DNA from: Torymus aiolomorphi | Taxonomy: Eukaryota > Arthropoda > Insecta > Hymenoptera > Torymidae | Direction of reading: 5' to 3' | Assembly: GCA_036365515.1 (NCBI GenBank) | Contig: CM070876.1 | Coordinates: 135,363,394 to 135,427,393, forward strand | Length of the DNA stretch: 64,000 nt | Shown here: in pieces, positions 11,764 through 21,580 of the stretch | How positions within the stretch are numbered: position 1 is the first letter of the stretch | How the letters are laid out: each line of letters opens with the position of its first letter | Program-made: the position numbers and the translations under genes | Notes under the pieces: generated by a model | Told to the model about the DNA's origin: nothing | Databases searched by the model: none | Seen by the model: the letters and a program-made list of their open reading frames with translations, nothing else

Positions 11764-13311
11764 TGTTACGTCCCCGCGTGTGAATTTAGATTTCTTAGAT
11801 TACACTCGCGTACGCTGACAGTTTAAAAAGGACTTAGCTTGTTACGTTGGCCTTGATGCGTGGCTCGGCCGTCTCGGTGGCGGGCCCCTGTGTTCGAGGG
11901 CCTCCGAAGTGGCGTTCTGCGCGGCGGGTTTCCTGGGATGTCGTCCTGCTTGGCTGCCGACGACTCTGCTTCTCGGTGGATGGGAGTCCCCGTGTGAGTG
12001 TGGTTCCTCGTGGCTGCTGTCACCACTTCCTGGTTTGTCCCGGGCAGGAAGATCCCTGTTGCTCGGCTGGCTGCTGCTGGTCGTCGTCCGTGGGGCTGCT
12101 CTGAAGCGGGCTGTGTCGCGTTTCGTCGGACGAGGCTGCCTTCCCGATTTAAGTTAGAATAAGACACGAAAATGTCGTAATTATTCCGTCGGAACGAGGT
12201 AAAATGAATAAACTGAAATACGCGTTCTTTGAAGTAAAAAGGTGAAAGTTATTAACGTTTATTTAGTAAAAATACGGATATGAAAATACAATATTCAATC
12301 TTATAATCGAAAGTTTATAATATGCGTTACGCGTGAACAATGAAAAGAGAGAGAGAGCTAAGCTCGAGGAGCTTGTAGCTGGAGCTGCTTGCTCTAGTCG
12401 ATGGTGGAGAGAGACTGCCTGACTGGCTGCTCTTCTCTGCCTGGCTGGCTCTGTCTGCTGAAGAGAAAGCGAGTGGTGGGAGCGCTCCGGCTGTGGTGGG
12501 GCATCCTTCCTATTGGTTGAGCGGTGGGCGTGGCTTACGCTGATTGGTTCTCCCGCTCCAGGCTTGGCTTGGGGACGCCGTTTGTCTCGGCATCTTGTCG
12601 GCTTTCTCTTTGAGTTTCGCTTCTCTGCTCTTGCTTATATTCTATATGGCACGTAGGTTCTTTTATTCTCAGAACTAATTTTATGCGGGCGGTCGTCTTC
12701 CAAGAGAGTGACTGCCTCGGCGCATGTACATAAAGGATATTTTTCGCTGACGAAAGATTTATCTTATCGGGTGTTTGTATATACGGTGGTGTGAGTGTAA
12801 TTGATAAGAAGAGAGTTGGTGCCTTGAGTTCCTGTGAAAAGATTGAATGTGACGAAGTGTTTATGTGGTGACGTATGTGTAGTTGATCATGTTATCTGAT
12901 TCGTCGCTTTGAAAAGTATAGATTATATTAGTGTATACATTCTTAAGTTATAGAGATATGAAGAGTGACGTGGTCGTATAGCATTATACGAGCACGTGTA
13001 CAGTGGTATGATGTAATCGAGTGGCGAGTGCGCCCTCGAAGCTCTGTGTGTGGACTGTGCACACTGTGCATTTACAAGGCTATCTATTGAATGCTGGTGG
13101 ATGATCGGCTTAAGGTAGACTATCGACGGTCGGTCAGTGGGTAGGTAAGTTATCGACGGCTGGTGGATAATCGGGTTAGGGTAAGTGAGGTTCTGGGTCT
13201 GTGAAAAAGGATCAGTGGCTAATAGGCCTTTGACTGAGGGTAACTCTTTATTCTTCTTCAGTGCGGGGAAGGAAAAAAGATCGGAGTGCGTACTCTTGTC
13301 GGGACGTTACA
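11764..13311 (-). repeat. 3' LTR of Gypsy element 1
   Basis: 1,548 bp, starting TGTTACGTCC and ending GGGACGTTACA on the plus strand. Compared by eye with the other LTR I count nine differences, all transitions. On the element's strand an AATAAA occurs near 12,260, a possible poly(A) signal. A 114-codon minus-strand frame inside the LTR appears in both copies simply because the LTRs are duplicates. The envelope frame runs about 60 bp into this LTR. Confidence 0.93.
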
Positions 13312-13918
13312 CCTCCCTGGTTAAGATGAAAGTCGGGAGTAAAACGAGTTCGACTTGCATCAGCACGGTTGCTCATTTTGTTCCGATTTTCCCTTAATTC
13401 CAGGTATATTCTGGCAATGGGTGGTTCGTTATTGACTCTAGGAGGTATTTGAGGTGGAGCGGTAGCGGGTGAGCTTGATAGTGCCGGTGGGCAGGAAGGT
13501 AAGTCTGGTGGATTTTTGGGATCCTTTGGAGAATTATTTCCGGTACTTTCCTCTTGCTCTAAGTCTGCGGGTATATTTGATGACTTATGCGTGCGTTTTG
13601 GCAAAGGGCCTTGGCCCAAGTGAACTAAAATATTCGCTATCGTTGCCCAGAGTGCTCCAAAAATTCTAACGCTCCATCCGTATATGGAGTAGAGCGTGTA
13701 GCCGTGTATTAATGTGTTTATTATGTATTTTATTCCCGTAAAGATATAAACTATTGCTATTATTGCTGAGCTCGCGGTTCCGAATGTCGTTAAATAGTAC
13801 CATAATTTGCTGGCGGCTGTTTCAGTGAATCGGTCTAAACTGCTTTCGTTTATAAGTCCTAGTAAATCAATTGTAGGGTCGTCCACCGCGTGACCCGTTG
13901 CTCCGCGTGCTAACTGAT
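13248..13918 (-). pseudogene. envelope C-terminal part with membrane anchor, frame-shifted (element 1)
   Basis: This frame is open across the end of the ectodomain ORF and continues to 13,248. It carries a strong membrane-spanning segment (TASSAIIAIVYIFTGIKYII) followed by a second hydrophobic stretch, then a long proline-rich, charged tail typical of a cytoplasmic domain. It is displaced by one base relative to the upstream ectodomain ORF, with the shift near 13,925. The stop lies about 60 bp inside the 3' LTR, so the tail is partly LTR-encoded. The envelope of this copy is therefore non-functional as read, unless the shift is a sequencing error. Confidence 0.6.
13312..13328 (-). promoter_or_regulatory. 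polypurine tract of element 1
   Basis: On the element strand, the purine-rich AACCAGGGAGG lies immediately before the 3' LTR, the position expected for the plus-strand primer. It is short and has two interrupting C residues. Confidence 0.5.
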
Positions 13919-15442
13919 TTAAGACAGCGGGTTTATTCGCGGGAACATCATGGCGTTACGATAACCATCTAAATCCGTTTCCGTGTAAATGCCGCTTTCG
14001 GCTAATTCTCCCGGTTCTTGGTATTGCCACGTAGGCTTATTAAGTGGCTGTAGAACTTGGGGCGCGTCTGTTTTCGACGGGTGAGGATTTAATTGGTACC
14101 ACTTATTATTGATTTCAAATATTGTAGGTAATATTCGACTGCAATCGCGTTCCGTACCGTGTTCCGTGAGTATTCGCGATTTTATGGTAAGAAAGAATGA
14201 TCTGTTATTATGTGTAACGGGTAATTCGACAAAGCATGTCGCGTTTGTGTTTCTCAGTTTTACGTTAGCTGGTGTGCATTTTACGAGGTGTGCTACGTCA
14301 CCTGCGAAGACAGCCATATATCCCGGTTCTTTCTTTATGGTATACGCGAATTCATCGGGGTTTATCGATGATTGGGACAAAGAGTTTTTAATTACTTGTT
14401 GTTCGAGTATGCAACGATGTGTTATTATGTCTCGGTATAGGATTGTTATCTCGTTTTTGAAATGATTTGCTAAATACATGATTTTGGTGTTAAAATAAGC
14501 AGTTAACATGATGTCTTTCGCGCCTACTTTATAGTTTCTCGTCGGAAATGGATTATTAGCTGTTGTTTCGTAAATAAATATTTGTTTCTGTTCAGTGGTT
14601 TTAAGATTAATACCGCATATTGTTTTCGAACCGTGATCAGTAAAGGCGAATTGCTTGCCGTCGGTGGCATTTGAGAAATATACTGTGGCGGCGTTAAGTT
14701 TTTCGTCTAAAGTTTTGATGGCATGTCCCTCGTATATTATCGCGTAACTGTCTAAATCGCATAAACTGCGCGTGGCTTTATCCCAAAATACGAAAGTTTC
14801 GGTCGCGTCGCGGCATGTTTCCTTTTCGTATTCGCAACTTACTCCTGACGGGAGTATGAGTGTGTTTGTAGGCAATTTATGAGTGGCTGCACTTTTTGTA
14901 TAATAAATTTCTAATTCTGTATAAACTACCATGTTTTCTTTATTTTGATAAATCCCTCCCTTACAGTAGGAATTGTCTCCTACGAGGCCGATTATCATGA
15001 TCGTGCGAAAGTTGGTCTGTCCGGGGACTAAGTCTTCGACCGCATTATCTCCGATTTTAACGCGATTCGTGGTTATCATTGACTCGCACATTTCGCGGGT
15101 GAGCTGGAGATAGGATGTTTGATCGGGAATGGGAGATAAGGCTATATGGGAGTGCATTCCACAGTATTTTATACGTTTTGTAGATTTCACCTTACATTCT
15201 CTCGTGGGTACTTCCGCGTGTTCTAAATGTTGTACAATCTGTATAAACGTATCCGTGTTTTTGACTTGAATCGATTCGAAGTCGCACTCGCCAACTCGCC
15301 GCAAAGAGATTGTTGTAACGTTCGGCGTGATTGAAGAGCTGCAGTCGTATCCAATCAGGGTGTGTGTAGGCGGTGTCGTGGATACGATGATGATCAGGAT
15401 CAGTTTCCAGAAGCACTGCGTTGATGGACAGATGTTCGCCAT
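13919..15442 (-). CDS. env: envelope glycoprotein, ectodomain part (element 1)
   Basis: 507 codons, ATG at 15,442. It has an N-terminal signal peptide (hydrophobic LILIIIVSTTP at about residues 14-24), many cysteines and several N-glycosylation sequons. The early pattern (GYDCSS, then NVTTISLRRVGECDF, then a CG-MHSH motif near residue 95) resembles the class III-like glycoproteins of chuviruses (Jingchuvirales), known to have been captured by arthropod LTR retrotransposons, rather than the baculovirus F-like Env of classic errantiviruses. That assignment is pattern recognition only. The frame ends at 13,919 before any membrane anchor; the downstream part is in another frame, so the envelope gene in this copy is broken. 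Confidence 0.7.
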   Translation of the reverse strand: MANICPSTQCFWKLILIIIVSTTPPTHTLIGYDCSSSITPNVTTISLRRVGECDFESIQVKNTDTFIQIVQHLEHAEVPTRECKVKSTKRIKYCGMHSHIALSPIPDQTSYLQLTREMCESMITTNRVKIGDNAVEDLVPGQTNFRTIMIIGLVGDNSYCKGGIYQNKENMVVYTELEIYYTKSAATHKLPTNTLILPSGVSCEYEKETCRDATETFVFWDKATRSLCDLDSYAIIYEGHAIKTLDEKLNAATVYFSNATDGKQFAFTDHGSKTICGINLKTTEQKQIFIYETTANNPFPTRNYKVGAKDIMLTAYFNTKIMYLANHFKNEITILYRDIITHRCILEQQVIKNSLSQSSINPDEFAYTIKKEPGYMAVFAGDVAHLVKCTPANVKLRNTNATCFVELPVTHNNRSFFLTIKSRILTEHGTERDCSRILPTIFEINNKWYQLNPHPSKTDAPQVLQPLNKPTWQYQEPGELAESGIYTETDLDGYRNAMMFPRINPLS

Positions 15443-15463
15443 GTCGGGGGCTCGTGAGTTTCC

Positions 15464-15478
15464 CTGAAATTACAAATT
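15464..15478 (-). promoter_or_regulatory. candidate splice acceptor for the envelope mRNA
   Basis: On the element strand, AATTTGTAATTTCAG/GG lies between the integrase stop and the envelope ATG, about 22 bp before that ATG. Gypsy-type errantiviruses make env from a spliced subgenomic RNA, so this is a sensible 3' splice site. The matching donor was not sought in detail. Confidence 0.45.
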
Positions 15479-15479
15479 T

Positions 15480-16580
15480 TTACTGAGCTTCATTGTCGCT
15501 GGCGGAGCCCAAAAGTGTCGGGCGTAGTTTGTTCGCGTGTACAACACGTGTGGCGTTTTTATAAGTAATTTCTATGTTACAATCGTTATCGAATATCCTT
15601 ATGATTTTGTGAGGGCCTGTATATTCAGATTCAAAGGGGCCCTTTTTGGGTTCTTTCAAAAGAAGAACGTGGTTTCCGACTTCGAACTTGTATGGGTTAT
15701 TTTTCCTATCATAATATTCTTTTGATCTGATTTTTGCTTTTATTAGATTTTCGTGTGCTAACGCTTGAGTTTTATTAATTCTTTGTTTCAAATCAAGAAG
15801 GTATTCGAAGTAAGATTCATTATTTTCGGGGGGAAGAGGTTTATCTATCGGTGTTCGAGCTATACTTCCAAAAACGCATTCGTACGGCGTAAGTCTAATT
15901 TCCTCGTGCACGCTCGTATTGTACGCGAAAGTTGCACAATTTAGCCATTTATCCCAGGATTTTTCACCCTTTATGTAACATTTGAAATACTCTTTCAATA
16001 CGTGGTGCATGCGTTCGATTGAGCCGTTGCTCTGAGGACGATAAGCCGTGGTAGTGCATTTGGTTGTTTTACACAATTTTGCTACGTTTCTCATTAGACT
16101 CGAGGTAAAGTTAGTACCTTGATCGGTTAATAATATTCGTGGGGAACCGTATATGTATATAAAGTTATTTAAAAATGCTGTCGCGATTTGCATTGAGTTA
16201 GTCTCCGCGAGTGGAGTGGCTATTACGTATTTTGTCAAAAGGCACTGTATAGTTAAAATATGAGTATTTCTGTCTTTTGTCGCGGGCAGCGGGCCTACCA
16301 TATCCATGGATATTTTTTCGAACGCTTGCCCGGGTGTATCGGTAAGGACCATGGGTTGGTGCACTTTTCTCCTTACCAGTTTGTTCCTTTGACAGATCTC
16401 GCAGCGGCTGATGTGGAGCTGCACGTCTTTTTTCAAGGATGGCCAATAATATTCCTGGCGGATCCTAAGATATGTTTTGTTCACCCCTTTGTGTCCGTTT
16501 ACCGGATTCGCGTGTGTTTGTGCGATGATTTGTTTCTTTTCTTCACTGTCACTGGGTGTTTTTACTAAGTCTTTGCACAA
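15480..16580 (-). CDS. integrase, C-terminal part of Pol (element 1)
   Basis: About 366 residues, open from around 16,580 with no ATG start, so it is the C-terminal part of Pol displaced by a frame change. It begins with the HHCC zinc-binding domain (GHKGVNKTYLRIRQEYYWP...C-X2-C). The RNase H-like catalytic core has its three acidic residues visible: SMDMVGPLP, LLTDQGTNF and GSIERMHH. The C-terminal part has a basic segment and a GPY/F-type module (YTGPHKIIRIF). All key residues are present. It ends 37 bp before the envelope ATG. Function: insertion of element cDNA into the genome. Confidence 0.88.
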   Translation of the reverse strand: MCKDLVKTPSDSEEKKQIIAQTHANPVNGHKGVNKTYLRIRQEYYWPSLKKDVQLHISRCEICQRNKLVRRKVHQPMVLTDTPGQAFEKISMDMVGPLPATKDRNTHILTIQCLLTKYVIATPLAETNSMQIATAFLNNFIYIYGSPRILLTDQGTNFTSSLMRNVAKLCKTTKCTTTAYRPQSNGSIERMHHVLKEYFKCYIKGEKSWDKWLNCATFAYNTSVHEEIRLTPYECVFGSIARTPIDKPLPPENNESYFEYLLDLKQRINKTQALAHENLIKAKIRSKEYYDRKNNPYKFEVGNHVLLLKEPKKGPFESEYTGPHKIIRIFDNDCNIEITYKNATRVVHANKLRPTLLGSASDNEAQ

Positions 16581-17268
16581 TAGTATTTTGGTGTTTGCGG
16601 AGAAAACACTGCTCTAAGGCGTTGTGTGAACACGCGGACCGAGAAGTCGTCTATTGACTGTAGTATCGAGGTTCTTACGGTTTTAAGTTTTTTCTCGTTA
16701 AGAATTTTTGCTAAATTCTCTAAAGCGAAATCGAGTGTCTCTTCGTCTATCCGTGAGTGTCTGTCAGCTTTTAAAGTCACTGCTATATATACTTTCCGAG
16801 CGACGAGACACGTCTTGACTGCGCCGGGGTCTGGGTTACACCGAACTGGCAGTCCTCCGTGCTCGGCCAGCTCGGTCGCACCGGAGCATAGCGGCTGATT
16901 GTCACCGGATACAAAGTATAGTATGTTATCCTTGTGCGTGAAGAGACCGTCTCTAATCTCGATTACATTTTCTCTGGACCGACATATATTTTGATCATAC
17001 GGTACGCACGGATCGTTGATGATACTTGATGATTCGGCGGACGTTTGGGATCTAATGTCCGTCGAGCTATGGACCGATAAATTATCGTCATTGTTTATCG
17101 TCTCGTGTCCACTGATAGAGCTTTGGTTTGTTTCGACGTTGGGCGGATGTATATCTTGAGGTGGAGTTACCGGGCTCTTATTTTCATCAGGCGATGAGTT
17201 ATTCGAAACGGGCTTATCTGCATGATATTCGCCTAATCTTATTTGTCTTTCGGCTGGTGGTGGCCGGT
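16565..17268 (-). pseudogene. pol segment with macro-like domain, frame-shifted (element 1)
   Basis: An open frame without its own ATG covers the gap between RNase H and integrase and overlaps the end of the pol ORF. The first 90 residues are a polar linker. The rest has the pattern of a macro (ADP-ribose-binding-like) fold: a strand ILYFVSGD, a loop and helix with SGATELAEHGGLP, a strand pair ending KVYIAVTLKADR, then a long amphipathic helix (DEETLDFALENLAKILN) and a further strand. The canonical charged ligand-binding residues do not look conserved. I recall similar poorly annotated segments in this position in 412/mdg1-type Pol proteins, so this is probably a family trait. A second frame change near 16,600 leads into integrase. 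Confidence 0.5.
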
Positions 17269-20200
17269 TTGTCTGACGTATCGTAGATATCGAACTTAGG
17301 GTTTGCGGTTCTTTCCCTTACGGGGTAACGTCGTGCAGGGGTCTCGTCAAGATCGGTGGATGTCATAAATATTCGGTTGTTTTCGATTTCGATCGGGTTT
17401 CGCGATAAGGCGTCGGCCACGAAGTTCGTCTTGCCTTCTTTATAGACCACGTCGTAATCAAATTCTCGGAGTTTAAAATAAAATCTTTTTAAACGAGACG
17501 TCGGATCTTTGATATTGTGCATCCACACGAGGGGCTTATGATCGGTAAAGAATGTAAATTTCCTTCCGTATAAACAGTATCTAAATTGAAACGCGGCAGC
17601 TACCATGGCTAAGAGTTCCTTCTCAATAGTGGAATAGTTTAATTCCGCGTTCTTTAAATGTCTCGAAAAATAAGCTAGAGGTAAATCGTGTGGCTTTAAT
17701 TCAATTTCATAGATTTGGCTCAACACGGCGCCGATCGCGTAACACGAAGCGTCGCACGTTACAAGAAAAGACTTAGTGAAATCGGCGTATCTTAACACTG
17801 GGGCGTTCGTGAGACTACGTATAAGATAAGCGAGAGCAGCTTTTTGCGGCTCTTTCCAATAAAAAGTGGCTTCCTTTCTTAAGAGTATGGATAGCGACTT
17901 TGTCTCTTTTGCGTAAAATGGTATGAATTTTCTATAATAGTTTGATAACCCTAGCAATTGTCTGACATTTTTTTGATTTTTGGGAGTCGGGAAATTTACC
18001 AATGCGGCTATTTTTCGCGGGTCTGGTCTTACTCCTTCAGCGGTGATTACGTGACCTAGATATGCGACTTCTAGCTTATAAAATTCACATTTGTCGGGTT
18101 GGAGGCGCATACCGGCGCAACGAAGCCGTTCATCTACTTTACGAAATTTCGCGTCGTGTTCCTCAATGGTTTTTGAAAAAATAATACAGTCGTCTACATA
18201 GATAAATACTTCGCGGTCTTGCAATCCGCGGAATAATGAATCCATTTGCCGTTGAAAAGTGGCAGGCGAGTTCTTCAGACCGAAGGGCATTCGCGTAAAT
18301 TGGTAATGACCATAAGGGGTCGAGAAGGCAGTTTTTGCTTTATCTTCCTCTCGCATAGGGATTTGGTGGAACCCCGAAGCAAGATCGAGTATACTAAAGT
18401 ATTTCGATTCGCCTAACTGATCGATTATCTCATTGATGTTTGGTATCGGATAAGCATCGCTGATCGTTTTTTTGTTTAATTCACGGTAGTCTATTACGGG
18501 TCGCCACCGTTTGTTGCTTTGACTGTCCGGTTTTTTCGGCACGATCCATAAGGGACTGTTATAAGGTGAGTCAGAGGGCTCGATAATGCCTTCTTCTAAC
18601 ATTTTGCTAATTTGCCTTTCGATTTCGTTTTTTAATATAGGCGGGTATCTGTATTGTTTTACATTAATTGGTACATCGTCGGTGGTTGTTATCTTGTGTT
18701 CAGCCATATGTGTCGCTTGCAACTTTTCGTTGGGAAGTTGGAATATGTCTGCGTAATTTTCGCAGAGCGCTTCTACTAAGGGGCGCGTATTTTCTTCGCA
18801 TTTATCGAGATTGATTAAGGTTTTCACAATTTCCGCTCTGTGTTGCAAGTTCGAACTCGGAACTGTTTCGACGTTAAAAATTTCCAGATTCTCTACTCTC
18901 GCTTCATCGTAAGCGAACACGGTTTCTCTGTTAAAATCGAGATCTTCGTCGAGTCGAGTCAGTATCGTAAAGATGTCATGATCCGTTGCGATTTCGTCAT
19001 TTGTAGTGCAATATTCGATCGCGGCTCGATTTGAATATTCTTCCGTTTCTTCCGAGTTCGGGCATGAGAAAGAATCTACAAACGACTTGATGTAATTTTC
19101 GTAATCATGAATTTCTCGCGATTTTATGTTTTTGGCGAAATTATCTGTTTCGCGATTTTCATTCGCGACTTGATTCGCGGTTTTTGTTCGATCCGCGTTA
19201 ATGTCGATATTCAAAAATTCAGACGAATCGTGCAGAGTTCGTAATAATGTTTCGTTTTTGTTATTTACCGATTTTTGATCGTCATCGTCAGCAAAGATTA
19301 CTTCAGGTAACTGATCGGAGAATTCGCTCCATATTTCGTTCGTTGGGGGGCGATCTGTTGGAGGTACCTTTGATATTGGATTAGATTTAGAAAAATTGTC
19401 GATCGACTCGGTGTCTTGATGGCCCGCGCGTACCACTTCCGCGTTTATCTCGCGCTCCGGATTCCGCGTCTCGGTCAATGATAAGCTCGAGTTTGAGCTG
19501 ATGGTGTCGGTGACGATTCCGTGCTTTACGGTTTTTTCGTAAATTACGCTCGGAGATTCTGATTCTCTGTTCACCGAAAGAGTACGGGCTTTGCCTCGTA
19601 CGTCGAGAGTTATACTCTCAGCCGGGACTGTATCTAGTCCTATGAAGCTGCTGGCGCTGCTGAAATATGATTTTTCCCCTGTTTCTAGACTTTTAGGTGG
19701 ATTAATTTTTGAAAAAGGCCCGTCCGCGTTTTCTTCAAGTTTCGCGGTTGGCGCGTCGTTACAGTTATTTCTGAGGACCTTCTGGCCGGCCTCATCTATG
19801 TCGATTTTGCGCTTAAATTCGCGATCTGATATTTTATAATTCACTCCGCTTTCGTCAAGTGTTCCGCCCGCGTTACTCGAAGGGTGTGCTGCGTCTGTGC
19901 AGTCGTTAAGTGAGAATGGCGCGTTTAGGATTTTACTTGCTTCGGTCGGGTTACTTGGGCTCCTTTGAGCTGTCACGATTTCCCCCTTTTCGGCATATTT
20001 AATTAGAGCCGGGGTGAGTGTCGGTACTCTGATTCTAATATCATAATCGTTATCGTTTTGTAAAGGCACATAGATAGTGAGGTCATCGGTTGGTATAACA
20101 TTTTTTCCTCCTATAAAGATATTAGGGTACACTTCGCGTTTTTCACGGTATTTTATGCGATGGTGCTCGGGCACTGCCATTCGCATCCACATGGTTTCTC

Positions 20201-20597
20201 GCGTGCGGCATTCGGCGACTGTCTCTTCGCCTATAATAATCTGCGTATCTTTTAACGTTAGCCTATCGCGTTTGAAATCCAAAATCATGCTACTGCTACG
20301 GCAAAACTGTGCTCCGATGAGCAAATCTGTTCTTATGGGAAAAGTGTCGGGGACTACGACAAATTTCGCCTCTGCTTGTAAATCGTCCAGGTATAAAAAT
20401 GTTGTCCCTAATGTGTCTACTCGGGTGGTAGTAATGCCTGTTAATTTGGGTTGGCAATCGCTATTTATTGGGGTACCCGGTTGTAAAGCGGAAAGTTTTA
20501 CGACGTTCGGTTGGGCGCCCGTGTCTATCATTACCTCGGCATGGTTTCCGCGTAAGTTTCGTGACCTGAGGCTAATTACGGGGATGGCCCCTAGCAT
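17214..20597 (-). CDS. pol: Pol: protease, reverse transcriptase, RNase H (element 1)
   Basis: 1,127 codons from the ATG at 20,597, overlapping the gag stop. A retroviral aspartic protease lies at the very N-terminus (active site MIDTGAQPNVV, residues about 22-32). Next is an unusual spacer of about 500 residues, polar and acidic, before the reverse transcriptase at about residues 635-880: the entry motif 'WRPVIDYRELNKK', 'FTRMPFGLKNSP', and the catalytic IYVDD near residue 800. RNase H follows (TCDASCYAIGAV near 947, ELLAMV, TDHKPLVW near 1,018). The frame stops at 17,214 in the middle of what should be continuing pol; the next segment is open in another frame from before 17,268. This looks like a one-base frameshift in this copy, though programmed frameshifting is not excluded. 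Confidence 0.9.
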   Translation of the reverse strand: MLGAIPVISLRSRNLRGNHAEVMIDTGAQPNVVKLSALQPGTPINSDCQPKLTGITTTRVDTLGTTFLYLDDLQAEAKFVVVPDTFPIRTDLLIGAQFCRSSSMILDFKRDRLTLKDTQIIIGEETVAECRTRETMWMRMAVPEHHRIKYREKREVYPNIFIGGKNVIPTDDLTIYVPLQNDNDYDIRIRVPTLTPALIKYAEKGEIVTAQRSPSNPTEASKILNAPFSLNDCTDAAHPSSNAGGTLDESGVNYKISDREFKRKIDIDEAGQKVLRNNCNDAPTAKLEENADGPFSKINPPKSLETGEKSYFSSASSFIGLDTVPAESITLDVRGKARTLSVNRESESPSVIYEKTVKHGIVTDTISSNSSLSLTETRNPEREINAEVVRAGHQDTESIDNFSKSNPISKVPPTDRPPTNEIWSEFSDQLPEVIFADDDDQKSVNNKNETLLRTLHDSSEFLNIDINADRTKTANQVANENRETDNFAKNIKSREIHDYENYIKSFVDSFSCPNSEETEEYSNRAAIEYCTTNDEIATDHDIFTILTRLDEDLDFNRETVFAYDEARVENLEIFNVETVPSSNLQHRAEIVKTLINLDKCEENTRPLVEALCENYADIFQLPNEKLQATHMAEHKITTTDDVPINVKQYRYPPILKNEIERQISKMLEEGIIEPSDSPYNSPLWIVPKKPDSQSNKRWRPVIDYRELNKKTISDAYPIPNINEIIDQLGESKYFSILDLASGFHQIPMREEDKAKTAFSTPYGHYQFTRMPFGLKNSPATFQRQMDSLFRGLQDREVFIYVDDCIIFSKTIEEHDAKFRKVDERLRCAGMRLQPDKCEFYKLEVAYLGHVITAEGVRPDPRKIAALVNFPTPKNQKNVRQLLGLSNYYRKFIPFYAKETKSLSILLRKEATFYWKEPQKAALAYLIRSLTNAPVLRYADFTKSFLVTCDASCYAIGAVLSQIYEIELKPHDLPLAYFSRHLKNAELNYSTIEKELLAMVAAAFQFRYCLYGRKFTFFTDHKPLVWMHNIKDPTSRLKRFYFKLREFDYDVVYKEGKTNFVADALSRNPIEIENNRIFMTSTDLDETPARRYPVRERTANPKFDIYDTSDKPATTSRKTNKIRRISCR

Positions 20598-21580
20598 GTT
20601 GATGGCCGTAAAATAAATTCGGTGTTCGGGGTTTCCTCCGCGGATTCTCTGTTTTCGAGTGTCATTACTGGACGGTCGGCCTTCGTCTCCCGGGCGCCGT
20701 CCTTCGCCACGGGTGTTTCCGCGTTTCCCGCGTTTTTAGCGGCCTGCTCTTTATTCTTTAGGGAATAACACTCGTCTATAGTGTGGCCCTTCTTTTTACA
20801 ATACGCGCATACCTTGGAAAGGTCTCGCGGGGGCCTACCTTCCCGCTGTTTTCCAGGTGGCACGGAATCTACTTTCTCCCCATCTGTTTTATTAGCTTTC
20901 TCTCCGTCGTCGCGCCTATCATTTGTTTTCCTATACTCACGTTTTTCTTCACGTCGCGTCACTTCGTTGCCATGATTTCGGGGATCTTTTCGGAGAAAGT
21001 CTCCGTATATGTTTTGTTTACCGTATTTTTCGCCGTCGATGTTAATTCGCTTTTCGGCTTGTATCGCTTCGTTAAATGCCGCGTGTAATGTGTCGACGCG
21101 TTGGTTAATGTAAAGACGATAGAATGGCGGGAGGGCCAAGAAAAATTCGTTGATTACCTCTTTCTCTATCTTTTCTTTTCGCGATATGGGCAGTTTGTCT
21201 ATGTTTTCATCGAGGCAAGTACAATCGACAATGGCCGTATAGATTTCTGAAACGCGGTCGATGAATTTCAGTATGGTCTCATTTTCACGTTTCGCGAGTG
21301 TGGCTAACTGTCCCCTATAATAATTTCCTGAGTGGCGATTGCTAAAAGTGCGCTTCAAGTTAGTTAGAAAATCGTCTAGAGTTTCGGAATCATCATACTC
21401 GACGGCCACGGCGACATGGTCTTCCAGTTTAAATTTTAAAAGTCGCGTTATTTCTAATTGCGCGCATTCTGGAAATTGACTTTTTATCCGATTAACGGCG
21501 CGTACGAATTTGTAAAGGTTTGTTCCGTCAAATTTTGGAATTACTGCGAGACTTTCCCTGATTATTGCATTTGAGGGCAT
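20591..21580 (-). CDS. gag: Gag polyprotein (element 1)
   Basis: 329 codons, ATG at 21,580. The first 190 residues have the helical pattern and the conserved 'IPKFDGTNLYKFVRA' and 'ILKFIDRVSEIYTAI' segments of Ty3/Gypsy Gag capsid domains. A basic linker of about residues 195-245 (K/R/E/D-rich) is followed by one zinc knuckle, CAYCKKKGHTIDEC (C-X2-C-X4-H-X4-C), near residue 255, for RNA binding. The C-terminal tail is polar. The start overlaps the stop of the preceding ORF (TAATG), and the stop overlaps the pol start (ATGCTAG, 7 bases), so the three ORFs are tightly packed and probably expressed from one mRNA. No break is seen in this ORF. Confidence 0.88.
   Translation of the reverse strand: MPSNAIIRESLAVIPKFDGTNLYKFVRAVNRIKSQFPECAQLEITRLLKFKLEDHVAVAVEYDDSETLDDFLTNLKRTFSNRHSGNYYRGQLATLAKRENETILKFIDRVSEIYTAIVDCTCLDENIDKLPISRKEKIEKEVINEFFLALPPFYRLYINQRVDTLHAAFNEAIQAEKRINIDGEKYGKQNIYGDFLRKDPRNHGNEVTRREEKREYRKTNDRRDDGEKANKTDGEKVDSVPPGKQREGRPPRDLSKVCAYCKKKGHTIDECYSLKNKEQAAKNAGNAETPVAKDGARETKADRPVMTLENRESAEETPNTEFILRPSTC

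Noticed and set aside
11823..12167. 114-codon frame seen twice (also at 22,251-22,595)
   Set aside because: It lies inside both LTRs of element 1 and is duplicated only because the LTRs are. No domain, and opposite frames of similar length exist.
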